Source: Hemicentrotus pulcherrimus (lineage: Eukaryota > Echinodermata > Echinoidea > Camarodonta > Strongylocentrotidae). Taken from it: a stretch of DNA of 13,712 nt. The notes under the pieces were generated by a model. The model made no database searches. It was not told where the DNA came from and worked only from the letters and a program-made list of their open reading frames with translations. The position numbers and the translations under genes were made by a program. Within the stretch, counting starts at the first letter, position 1. Each line of letters starts with the position of its first letter. Positions 1-7,479 of the stretch are shown here, in pieces. Location of the stretch: positions 78,221 to 91,932 of the forward strand of contig BEXV01000760.1 in assembly GCA_003118195.1 (NCBI GenBank). Direction: 5' to 3'.

Positions 1-93
1 GGGGGGGGGGGGGGGGGGGGTTCAACCCCAAATCTCCCCCCTTCCCCCCTGCGTACGCGCCTGCTCCCAGTACACACACACACAAGCAACATC
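1..93. repeat. Low-complexity start: G-run then C-rich and CA-rich DNA
   Basis: The first 20 bases are all G. They are followed by C-rich sequence and a short (CA)n run near 72-84. No coding potential is visible. A pure G run at the very edge could be a genuine homopolymer or an assembly or gap-edge artefact. Confidence 0.8.
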
Positions 94-256
94 CACAGAC
101 GACTGCAGACACACTTCCATATCCCCCTTACACAAACACACATCTTCTCAAATTACCAAGTACATTACTTTCAATTTAACAAATACGCGGTCTGAATATC
201 AGATCCATTTTCACATTTAGCTGAAAAACAGACACGGCCATATAATTTTAGAAGGT

Positions 257-700
257 CATATATGTTTATTAGATATCAAGGTATGATAGCATACTATAAC
301 GCGAATCAAGCAGTAAACATAGTAATAATTATATCACGTTAGAAAATTACGATAATTAACAGACACAACTTACTTGCTGTAGTCCCTGTCTCTAGATCTT
401 ATCCACAACATTAAAAAGAAATATGTACTTAACAAGGTTTGGTGATGAATAAAAATGATACTTCCTTTATAAGGAGAACATAACATATGTTTATTAATTA
501 TCAAGGTATGTTAGCTTTTTATTACGTGATTCAAGCAGTAAACACAGCGATAAGTATGACACAATTGAAAATTACAAAAACTAACAGACAAAACTTCCTT
601 TATATAGTTGTCTGTATCTTATTATAATCCACAATTAAAAACAAAAATCTGTAGTTTGCAAAGATTGTTGTTGAATAACAATGATACGAATGATTTAATT
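257..700. repeat. Diverged tandem duplication, period about 225 bp
   Basis: Two successive copies share blocks in the same order: TATGTTTATT at 261 and 486, ATCAAGGTATG, TCAAGCAGTAAACA, GAAAATTAC, AACAGACA, ATCCACAA and ATGATAC. The offset is about 225 bp. Copy 1 runs roughly 257-481 and copy 2 roughly 482-700. Many substitutions and small indels separate them, so the duplication is old. Family and function are unknown. Confidence 0.8.
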
Positions 701-849
701 ACACGGATATTTGCATAATGGTTTACTGATACATAGGATTACATGTATATATCCATAATCGTCTACTGAAAAATAAAACAACCTAATAATTATAAACGGC
801 TCTATACAACATAATACTAATGAAGGAGACATACATACAACATTGCAAC

Positions 850-884
850 TATATGAACATGCATTATACCTGCATGTTCATATA
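850..884. repeat. Perfect inverted repeat (14-bp arms, 7-bp loop)
   Basis: The arm TATATGAACATGCA (850-863) is the exact reverse complement of 871-884, with spacer TTATACC at 864-870. The transcribed sequence could form a stem-loop. No gene lies beside it and no T-tract terminator follows, so the role is unknown. Confidence 0.9.
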
Positions 885-1386
885 CGTGTAATACAAAGAA
901 AAGCCTTGATTTTCCATAGGAAGCAATAAAATCAAAAGGGTCACACCCAATTCCGCTAGAGGGAGCCCTTCATTAAGGTCAAAAGAAACCCGGTTTTTCA
1001 TTGTTAATAATCTTTCTTTTAAATATAATAACAACATTTTGTCATGACAGTGTGAATACCATGTGAGGTTGAAATACAAATAGGTAAATACCCCATTAAT
1101 AATAAAGTCCAAGTTATTAATAATTCATTTTGTTGTTACCCCCGCCCTTTATAACGTATAATAGTATGATTAAAACTCATTATATATATATGTACATTTT
1201 ATGAGAAATAAAATGAGAGAATAATGGTTTCGTAGCTTAAATCAAAGATTCCTATTGCTCTCATCCCTTTTCAGAAATTTCTTCAAAGGTTGAAATAATG
1301 TCTCTACTGGGAGACATTCATGTTATATACATTAACCGGGTTACTTTTCAACTGAATAAAGGGCCCTCCTAAGATACATACATTAT

Positions 1387-1628
1387 ATAGGCACTATAAG
1401 TGCTTCTGATGTTTTACGATTAACAAGTAATCATTTGTTTTACATGTCGGTTCATTATAGAACAAGGACATAACATAGTAGATAGTATAATATGTCAAAA
1501 ACGTTAAATAGGCACTATAAGCGCTAATGATGTTTTATGATTAACATTAATCATTTTGGTTTACATGTGGGTTTATAAAAGAACTAGAACACTACAAAGA
1601 AGATAGCACAATTTGTCATTTCATAGAA
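1387..1628. repeat. Tandem duplication, period about 121 bp
   Basis: ATAGGCACTATAAG begins copy 1 near 1387 and copy 2 near 1508. Both continue in parallel through GATGTTTTA, GATTAACA, TAATCATTT, TTTACATG and a TAGATAG/AGATAGCAC block. The copies are moderately diverged. The unit is distinct from the 225-bp repeat to the left and its origin is unknown. Confidence 0.8.
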
Positions 1629-1970
1629 ATGATTATATAAACACAGATAATAATACACGAATAAATATGTAAATATATATCAACAGCTCTAACAGATTAG
1701 ACATTCGCCATTTATGTATAGTCAGCAGCAAAACTCCCAACTATATCTGACACTCGGATTTCAGTACAGAGACATATATAGTGTCATATCAATATGTGGA
1801 AACAAATATTTGACATATTTTGTTATTCCTGGAGTATGGCCCCAAAACTCATTACCCGAATTCACTATCAACTTCCTGTAAAGAAGCCTTCACAGAAGGA
1901 ACGGTTCAAATACGCATGTCAGCATCTTTTTTAAAATACAGAGGTAAATATCACATAATACTCACACACC

Positions 1971-1998
1971 AATAAATAGATAAATAGATAAATAAATT
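1971..1998. repeat. ATAGATAA-type microsatellite
   Basis: About 28 bp are made of AATAAATAGATAAATAGATAA-like units, a simple tetranucleotide-derived repeat with no coding meaning. Confidence 0.8.
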
Positions 1999-2127
1999 CA
2001 TAATCACAATATTATATAGACGATGAGGTACATAAACATGAAATCATTTTCAACAAGTGTTTCATAATCATTCATAATTAAAACGATTTGTCGATAGTTT
2101 TAACCATATCTGCTTGAGAGAGATAGT

Positions 2128-2300
2128 TGCGTCACCGGAAGTTACTACTGATTGGTCAGGCGTTTCAAAAAGCTCAAAGAAATTTTCCTCTCTTACAAAA
2201 TTGTACCCGGGAGGGAGCTATTTGGAGCTCCATTATTTAATGTATGACCCATCTTGCATATACGTATAAATACGCGTGTCACAACTACCTCTCTCTCAAT
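2128..2300 (+). promoter_or_regulatory. Promoter-like cluster: CRE-like, ETS, CCAAT, TATA
   Basis: In order on the plus strand are TGCGTCA (2128-2134, CRE/AP-1 like), ACCGGAAGT (2134-2142, a perfect ETS core), CTGATTGGTCAGG (2148-2160, an inverted CCAAT box of NF-Y type) and TATAAATA (2265-2272). A pyrimidine-rich CTCTCTCTCAAT follows at about 2290-2300, where a start 25-30 bases past a TATA box would fall. The order and spacing resemble an RNA polymerase II promoter firing rightward, which would be antisense to the 3' end of the IL-17 gene. No plus-strand coding exon is seen downstream. Such motifs also arise by chance, so this is suggestive only. Confidence 0.35.
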
Positions 2301-2311
2301 ACGCTATCGTT

Positions 2312-2317
2312 TTTAAT
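2312..2317 (-). terminator. Candidate poly(A) signal ATTAAA for the IL-17 gene
   Basis: Read on the minus strand this is ATTAAA, the commonest variant of the AATAAA signal, about 155 bases past the IL-17 stop codon. A second ATTAAA lies at 2236-2241. No canonical AATAAA was seen on the minus strand within a few hundred bases. The choice is inferential. Confidence 0.3.
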
Positions 2318-2470
2318 AGTCAATAAATAACAAAGGGAAATATAATATTACCTACGGCATACGTTATAGTACTGAATGAAAGGACGCCCTCACTTGGAAT
2401 GAAATGTAGAGAAGCTGAAGTCACTATTCTTAATTAGGCAGTTGGTCCTCTTGTTTCACAGTTGAAACCC

Positions 2471-2534
2471 TCATACTGCACGCCTCCTGGCACATACACA
2501 AGCCACTGGAACTTTGGTTCTTTGCTTCTCATAA
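2471..2534 (-). CDS. IL17-like: IL-17-like gene, coding exon 3 (C-terminus)
   Basis: The acceptor CCGTAG (ending at 2535) precedes a T that completes the Arg codon begun as CG at the end of exon 2. The exon encodes Y-E-K-Q-R-T-K-V-P-V-A-C-V-C-A-R-R-R-A-V and stops at TGA (2473-2471). The V-P-V-A-C-V-C block is the terminal strand of IL-17 proteins. In characterised IL-17s its two cysteines pair with the earlier Cys cluster. The exon is too short to be found by open-frame scanning and was located from the expected C-terminal motif. The basic R-R-R tail is worth noting. Confidence 0.92.
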
Positions 2535-4697
2535 CTACGGATAGTTAAAAAGAATAAAGAGGGAGAAAGATACATTTAAATGTTGCAACAAAAAAAAACG
2601 TGTACAAGTTGTGATAAAAACATTGCTCGTCCAAATACAATTTACATTTCATGTCTGTAGTTCAAAAGCGACTGGAAAAGAAAATTTAAGAGAATTGAAG
2701 TTTTAGATTAAAACTAAATGTAAAATATCATTTAAAACTGAAAGTTATCAACATAATAATTTTTCGCATTTTTGTTTGTGTTTCAATAATGCCCCCATGA
2801 TACATGTTAATTTCCGACTTGATCGAGGGAGATGTTAGTTGCCTAGCGGCATGTTCATTTGGTCAGCTCTCTTTCTTCGCCTACAAACTGGCTCACGCGA
2901 CCCTGGTTCGAAACTGAGTCACATCTTTTGGATGATGACGTTAATGGTCATTCTCTAGACGTAAATAATCATATCTGATTGTAAAAACCCAATTACACAC
3001 ACTCATACAGGCGCACCCTATCCAATTTCGAATTGATAATAATTTATATTAACATCATTCTCACTTGCAGACTAACAGATAAACAACTCTCACCACTGAT
3101 TGCGGACTTACCGGTAAACACCATCCACACACTGTCCGCGTCTAAGCGTCTCCATCTCGCGTACAACTGGCATGCAGTCAACGCCTAAGTTCCTAATGAA
3201 GTCACAATCCGGGCACGCGCATCTCGCGGAAAGGATGTCTTGCGGGTATCTAAGAGATGAAGAAAATAGACATAACGACGTTAACCTTTTCAATCCCACA
3301 GCAAACAATCTTCCGGCGCTACATTATATTTTTCATGGGATACATATACAAAGGACCTCAATATGATTTGTTAAATCTTTCTACCCCAATAACAATGAAT
3401 ACATGCGTTAGAAATATTTTCAAGGAGCTAATTAAGACAGGTGGTGGGTAATTTGGCAAAACTATTATGTAGCTTAAATCGCTTTCCCAGTCAATTGGTG
3501 GGTATTACGTAGCTGTTGTTTTGTGCAAAATTGCACGTGTAGCAAACAATCGACCGAAGTGCGGATAAAGAGGTGGAGGCGAATTAGAATACGTGAGAAC
3601 CCATCTATTTGACCGTTAACAAGTTAAAGAACAAGCTGAATGCCAAAGTTTTGATCGGTTCAAATCAACCTCTTAGGCAAATAATTTGAAATATGATTTA
3701 TATTTAATTCCGTAGCAATCTAGTCTCTAATACTTGTTTAACTACTTTGTTTCCCTCTTCTACTTCTTCTTTAGCTTGACGAGTGATTGCAACCAACAAG
3801 AGATTTATTCTTTCACCTTTTGAAGGAGGTAAGCGTTGCACCATAGAACGTGTAATACATAGACCAAAAAAAAAAACTTGTTTGAAAATGCAATTTGGAT
3901 TTTCATCGATCAACCAACTTGGTTTTGTATTTTGGTTCATTTACAGCTCTGGTAACGATGATTACAATTATTTTATTACTTGATCAGAAAAACTGGTGAT
4001 TACAACAATCGAGTATTAATGGTAATTAAGCCTCGATCAGAATGATATGCAGCCGGCTACCACAGCAAACTTTCCTTTGGTATGATGACATGAAATAAAT
4101 TAAGCTTCCTATTTCTGCATCTTATTGAGTATAAATGCAGCCGCGCAGCTGCTATTCATTTTAATGTAAAAATTTGATTTTTCTTTTGCTTCAGTCAACC
4201 GTGTTATAGCTGATCGATCGAGATTTTAAAGCTAAAATGTCGTACCTTTCTACATCTGTATTTGTCTCCATGACAAAAGGACATAGCGCTCTGGACTCGA
4301 GAGGCTCCTGATAACGGTTCAAAGGTGACCCAGGGCATGTGTTGTTGACGTATGAATGCTCGATCTTGTTTCCCTCCGTACCACTGCCCGAGATGCCGTG
4401 CAGCATCTCATCAAGCTCTACCTCTGACGGGTTCCTGCAGGCTTTAGTCGCCGTCGCATCGGCCTCTTCGGTAGCGGTGTCCGCCTGATCAAGGTTCGGT
4501 GCGTCAGCGTTCCTTTTGATGCGCATGATTCCGACTGATTCTGTATTACGTTTTGAATCTGTTTCATAGCTTAGTATCGACGACTGGATGACGGAGACTA
4601 CCTTGTCATCAGAATGGTGTCTTCCAACAGAAAAAGCTAGGCATTGTGACGTCATTGCGGCGAGAATGAGCAAGACGAAGTTGATCGGTTGATACAT
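2471..4697 (-). CDS. IL17-like: Interleukin-17-like secreted cytokine, three coding exons
   Basis: The coding exons join(4697-4246, 3249-3112, 2534-2471) encode 217 residues. IL-17 family proteins are secreted dimeric cytokines that signal through IL-17 receptors with SEFIR domains; in invertebrates they act in epithelial and gut immunity (family knowledge). Visible here are a hydrophobic signal peptide (about 1-21, ending CLA), a propeptide-like stretch ending in the furin-type site R59-I-K-R62, the sequon N118-N-T, and the family landmarks R-A-L-C139-P-F, E-R-Y-P (150-153), C161-x-C163-x-x-C166, a C191-V-D-G-V-Y segment and the terminal V-P-V-A-C209-V-C211. The usual Trp after Cys-Pro is Phe here. 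Both introns obey GT-AG and interrupt arginine codons in phase 2. Predicted mature size, about 155 residues, fits the family. Identity is confident; the paralogue and the true first exon are not settled. Confidence 0.93.
2535..3111 (-). other. IL17-like: IL-17-like intron between exons 2 and 3 (577 bp)
   Basis: The donor GTAAGT (3111-3106) is a perfect consensus; the acceptor is CCGTAG (2540-2535), preceded by a pyrimidine-rich TTTCTCCCTCTTTATTC tract on the minus strand. Phase 2. It contains a tRNA-derived SINE in the opposite orientation (about 2841-2990). Confidence 0.9.
2841..2990 (+). mobile_element. tRNA-derived SINE remnant inside the IL-17 intron
   Basis: GGTTCGAAACT at 2905-2915 matches the RNA polymerase III B box (GGTTCGANNCC) except for its last base. 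It is preceded by a tRNA-like segment with a GCC/GGC anticodon-type stem around 2879-2892 and a weak A-box-like TTGGTCAGCTC near 2859-2869. A non-tRNA body with GGATGATGACGTTAATGG follows. This arrangement is typical of tRNA-derived SINEs in marine invertebrates. The tRNA fold is imperfect, so a functional tRNA gene is unlikely. The 3' limit is uncertain. Confidence 0.6.
3112..3249 (-). CDS. IL17-like: IL-17-like gene, coding exon 2 (core domain)
   Basis: The exon is 138 bp. The acceptor TCTTAG ends at 3250 and the donor is GTAAGT at 3111-3106. The first base A completes the split Arg codon and restores the diagnostic R-Y-P. The exon carries the core cysteines C161, C163, C166, C176 and C191, the segment L-G-V-D-C-M-P-V-V-R-E and L-R-R-G-Q-C-V-D-G-V-Y, all in IL-17 order. 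Compared with vertebrate IL-17, the A-R-C-A-C-P-D-C cluster has an extra Cys (163), and Cys176 is an additional cysteine that could pair with it (inference). Confidence 0.95.
3250..4245 (-). other. IL17-like: IL-17-like intron between exons 1 and 2 (996 bp)
   Basis: The donor is AAAG|GTACGA (4245-4240) and the acceptor ATCTCTTAG (ending at 3250), phase 2. Without splicing the reading frame runs on to a stop at 4191 with non-homologous residues, which supports the intron. A short plus-strand A run occurs at 3867-3876. No internal exon or mobile element was recognised. The small open frames here on the plus strand are shadows or chance. Confidence 0.9.
4246..4697 (-). CDS. IL17-like: IL-17-like gene, coding exon 1 (signal peptide, propeptide, N-terminal domain)
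   Basis: The exon is 452 bp and encodes residues 1-151. Met1 is followed by a strongly hydrophobic stretch to about residue 20. A polar region then ends at R-I-K-R (59-62), followed by an Ala/Thr/Asp-rich linker (63-84), Cys87, the N-glycosylation sequon at 118-120, Cys121 and the R-A-L-C-P-F motif (136-141). Base composition is clearly richer in G+C than the flanks, as expected for coding DNA. The n-region M-Y-Q-P-I-N lacks a basic residue; an upstream exon could supply one (see candidate at 6510). Confidence 0.93.
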
Positions 4698-4700
4698 TTT

Positions 4701-4727
4701 CTAAAAATAAAAAAAAATGAAATTAGC
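4701..4727 (-). promoter_or_regulatory. Splice acceptor just 5' of the IL-17 start codon
   Basis: On the minus strand a long T-rich tract ends in TTTTTATTTTTAG at 4701, followed at once by AAAATG, the annotated start. A branch-point-like GCTAAT lies about 20 bases upstream (around 4722-4727). Polypyrimidine tract, branch site and AG together indicate that the ATG-bearing exon is not the first exon of the transcript. Confidence 0.75.
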
Positions 4728-5739
4728 ATAAAATCAGTTTAAGTTAAATAAAATGACAATAATAAAACAAACCAGAAAAAAAGAAACAGACGTAGAAACA
4801 AAGTATAACAATATCCCCGTTCCCAATAATATTGAGCCCTATTACTAGGTATAGCACACCAAAAATAAGTACAACAAACACATGTTATTTGATGCTTGCA
4901 AATCATCAAGCTTGATGAAAGCTTAAAAAAACAAAAAACAGAATTGAAATCGGTCAATGCGTTGTGATTTTATACCATTTTTTGATATCGCAAAATTACC
5001 GAAAAACCTGCCAAAAATGGTCAAATTGGCAAAAACTGCAAAATTCGACAAAGTTGATAACTTAATTCATCACTTTCTTGGACACAAATAATAAATTAAA
5101 TTATCAGACACTAAAATATCATCTTTGTGATAAAAAATACAATTTTTTTTTCTTCATATATCTATTACCATCTATTGAAAACAGAAGCAAACAAAATAAG
5201 TAATTTTTGCAATTTTTGCGAATCTGCAGATATGAAAGTGTTGTGAAAATAACTAAGTCCGTCCAATTAATATGCGCACATGTAATCAAATCAAAGCCGA
5301 ACATGATACATCAATGAAACCTTTGTATATCAGACAGGTATGGAAATATTTGTTTTTTGAAGAAAAACAAAATTATGAATATTCATCAAATATGCAAATT
5401 AGGTCATTTCAGCTAATTATATATATAGGAATTTCAAACTGTTCATTTTGTTTGCATTTCTTTAAATCATATATTTATAGATCATATTTACACCAAATAT
5501 CAACATTAAATTCCAAATATTTTTGCAATGCCAATAAAATATGGCGATGAAAATTACTTGGATCACCGTTACAGCTATTTCCTCATTTGTTTCACAAATT
5601 ATTCAGAAAGATCGAACAAATGATAAGAATCTGCAGTTTTTTTAGCTACATCACAGTATATTTTCTTTTTAAAAAATGTCAGATTTGAGGATTTATGACG
5701 ATTTTCGGATATTCCACAAGAACTGAATTTTAGAGAAAA

Positions 5740-5893
5740 ACAAAGTTTGGTGACCCCAGTACAGTTGTGGCCACCTTGAGACCACATGCGGATATTGCAT
5801 TTTTGTAGGGGAGTTTTATACATTGAAGTGCATTTTCACCACGCAGAATATTAGTCAACGGGCGATCAGCGGGCCATGTCACACATGGCTGAA
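5740..5893 (-). other. Unexplained base-richer island with possible exon
   Basis: On the minus strand a TTGTCTTTTCAG acceptor-like site (ending near 5890) precedes a frame open to about 5730 that reads C-V-T-W-P-A-D-R-P-L-T-N-I-L-R-G and onward, ending S-P-N-F-V-F-L. An overlapping frame (5823-5599) has M-W-S-Q-G-G-H-N-C-T-G-V-T. Neither is recognised. The island stands out against AT-rich surroundings and could be an alternative exon, an old repeat or a fragment of a mobile-element gene. Confidence 0.25.
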
Positions 5894-6509
5894 AAGACAA
5901 TATTCTAATAAATAATTTTACATATTTTCCACATTCATATAACAATGAAACTACACAGAATTGTAGTTAGAGGCATGCTTGAAAGATATGTAAAATAAAA
6001 ATTTAAAAATATTGTTTAGTTTAAAAAAAATAAATGTACGAAAATTGCTATTTCTTCCAACTGACTAATGTTGTGTGTGTGAATGTGCATGGGGCAGACT
6101 GTGTGCACAGGCAGTGTGATCACCCTACTATTACAGTGTAATTAAGAAAGTATGTCATTAAATCTTGCTTAAATATTGTTAAGAGTATTAATATAAACAT
6201 GTACATAATAACGCCGATAACATGTAACTCCCCATAGATAGAAACATTATATGAAATAATTATCGATAACTCAGAGTTGCCCCCCCCAGAACCACATTAA
6301 CAAAAAACCGAAAAAGAAAGCTAAAAAGCTGTTTTTATTGTTTAAAAATGTCCTTTGGAGTAAGGAACATAAAAAATAATAAAAAAAGAATACACAAAGG
6401 CAGAGTGAAATCATACATATACATACACAATAATATAGGGATCAAAAGACGATAGATAGAGAAAAAGAGGAATTAATTCTTAAAACCATTAAAAAATAAA
6501 TAAACGTAC

Positions 6510-6600
6510 CATTTTGATTTGAAGTTTCAAACAGGTGAACACTCTCTCGATGAAGACCCTCTACGCTGGTATTACACAAATTTCAGTGGATTCTCAAGAC
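6510..6600 (-). other. IL17-like: Candidate 5' exon of the IL-17 gene (start limit unknown)
   Basis: On the minus strand AAAATG|GTACGT gives a good donor (intron from 6509). Splicing to the acceptor at 4701 would place this ATG (6512-6510) directly before AAA ATG TAT, adding Met-Lys in frame and giving the signal peptide the basic n-region residue it otherwise lacks. An in-frame TAG lies 17 codons upstream (6563-6561) with no earlier ATG between, so this would be the initiation codon of a 219-residue precursor. The 5' boundary is a guess. Other donors are possible; RNA evidence is absent. Confidence 0.35.
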
Positions 6601-7080
6601 TCAACTCCGCTCCATTCCTATTAAAAAAATCTTAGGAATAACTTCAATGACACTTTCTCTCACTTCGACCATTAAGTATTACCTCTTTAGGTACTTGTAA
6701 AAGTTATTATGGAGACTTAATTTCTCTTACACTTCTTATGCCCAACCGACTACTGTTCCTGCAATGATAAACCCTAAATCAATCAATCCTTATATATTAG
6801 TGATTTTTCAACTTAGGTTTGAATAAACAGGATGGGTATTTTGCGCTATAATTTTATTTAGTGTTCTAATGCAAAATTTGTATCTGAGTATTTTCTTCTC
6901 AACCAAAATCTAATTTCGGAGGTGAGTGGGTATGGACAACTTGGGTGTGGAGGGGAAGTCCCGGATTTAGCGCAGTGCAGTCTACTTAATGACCAGGGTA
7001 AATTGTTGTCATGGCTGCCTACACGGATTGTATTACAGGGTCTATTTATAGATTACTTCCGTACATTAAAGCGACGTGAA
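6600..7080. other. Possible 5' flank of the IL-17 gene
   Basis: No coding exon was recognised. 6600-6890 is AT-rich. 6915-7075 is richer in G+C and carries the NF-kB-type site at 6953-6962. No convincing TATA box was seen on the minus strand near 6620-6700. If the first exon near 6510-6600 is correct, this is the promoter-proximal DNA. Confidence 0.3.
6953..6962 (-). promoter_or_regulatory. Perfect NF-kB consensus site
   Basis: The minus strand reads GGGACTTCCC, matching GGGRNWYYCC at every position. It lies about 350-440 bases upstream of the candidate first exon of the IL-17 gene. IL-17 genes are commonly induced through Rel/NF-kB factors, so the placement is sensible. A single 10-bp match can still occur by chance. 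Confidence 0.35.
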
Positions 7081-7170
7081 CGATAGTAGAGTGGTTAAAG
7101 ATGCTAATGTTGTGTGTGGTTTGATTAACTTAGATGAGTTGATTAAATCCCGCCCTTTATTGATAAAAAC
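7075..7170 (+). mobile_element. Degraded tRNA-derived SINE head
   Basis: TAGAGTGGTTAAAG (about 7087-7100) resembles the D-arm/A-box part of a tRNA. About 40 bases later GTTGATTAAATCCCGCC (7138-7154) looks like a decayed B box (GGTTCGAATCCC) with two or three changes. The spacing suits a tRNA-like promoter. The following TTATTGATAAAAACC may be the SINE body. Both boxes are mutated, so this is an old remnant at best. Confidence 0.4.
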
Positions 7171-7254
7171 CTTGGTTCTTAAAAAAACATTTCCCCTTCA
7201 ACCAAAACGTCAATAAAGAGAAAAATAAAATTATCATAATTATATCTGCCGATC

Positions 7255-7475
7255 AGTAGAAAGAAACAAATAAGCAAAGAAACGAGCCACGACTCACGAA
7301 AAAGCAGAAGAAGAAGAAGATCACGAAGAAGAGAAGAAAACAAACAAGGAAAAGAATTTTGAAAAAAATTAAATATCGAGAAAAAAATGAAAGATAGAGA
7401 GAAGAAAGCAGGAAGATGAGAAATACATGAAAAAAAAGAAAGAATGAGATGAATTGAAGGAATGAGATCGTGAAA
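7255..7475 (+). repeat. Long purine-rich tract
   Basis: About 220 bp are mostly A and G on the plus strand, with GAA repeats at 7306-7331 and AGAGAG/GAAAGA patches further on. The minus-strand frame across it (7501-7253) reads as Phe/Leu/Ser-rich low complexity and is not a gene. Such tracts can adopt triplex (H-DNA) structures. Confidence 0.75.
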
Positions 7476-7479
7476 TATT

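Larger units (their letters stand above)
94..2100. other. Non-coding AT-rich stretch
   Basis: I find no coding exon here on either strand. Stop codons are dense in all frames and the longest open frame (864-1112, minus) has no recognisable composition or motif. The stretch holds two old tandem duplications (257-700 and 1387-1628), a perfect 14-bp-arm hairpin (850-884), a short TA run near 1180-1191 and an ATAGATAA-type microsatellite (1971-1998), listed separately. It lies downstream of the minus-strand IL-17 gene. Confidence 0.6.
4701..6509 (-). other. AT-rich stretch, probable 5' intron of the IL-17 gene
   Basis: If the candidate first exon ending at 6510 is right, this is one GT-AG intron of 1,809 bp (GTACGT at 6509-6504, TTTTTAG ending at 4701). 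It is very AT-rich, with chance open frames only. It contains a base-richer island at about 5740-5890 (separate entry), a CA/TG-rich patch near 6068-6120 and a C-run (6280-6286). No second cytokine exon was found within it. Confidence 0.45.

Noticed and set aside
864..1112. 82-residue minus-strand frame
   Set aside because: No motif or splice context was seen, it overlaps the hairpin at 850-884, and the composition matches surrounding non-coding DNA.
2841..2920. Functional tRNA gene in the IL-17 intron
   Set aside because: The B box is good, but the A box is weak and a full cloverleaf cannot be drawn. A SINE remnant fits better.
3172..3451. Two overlapping plus-strand frames (3172-3366, 3257-3451)
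   Set aside because: The first is antisense to IL-17 exon 2 and the second overlaps its edge; neither has a motif, and the minus-strand exon explains the composition.
5272..5550. 92-residue plus-strand frame
   Set aside because: It lies in AT-rich DNA, shows Ile, Tyr, Asn and Lys bias, has no recognisable domain and lies in the probable IL-17 intron on the opposite strand.
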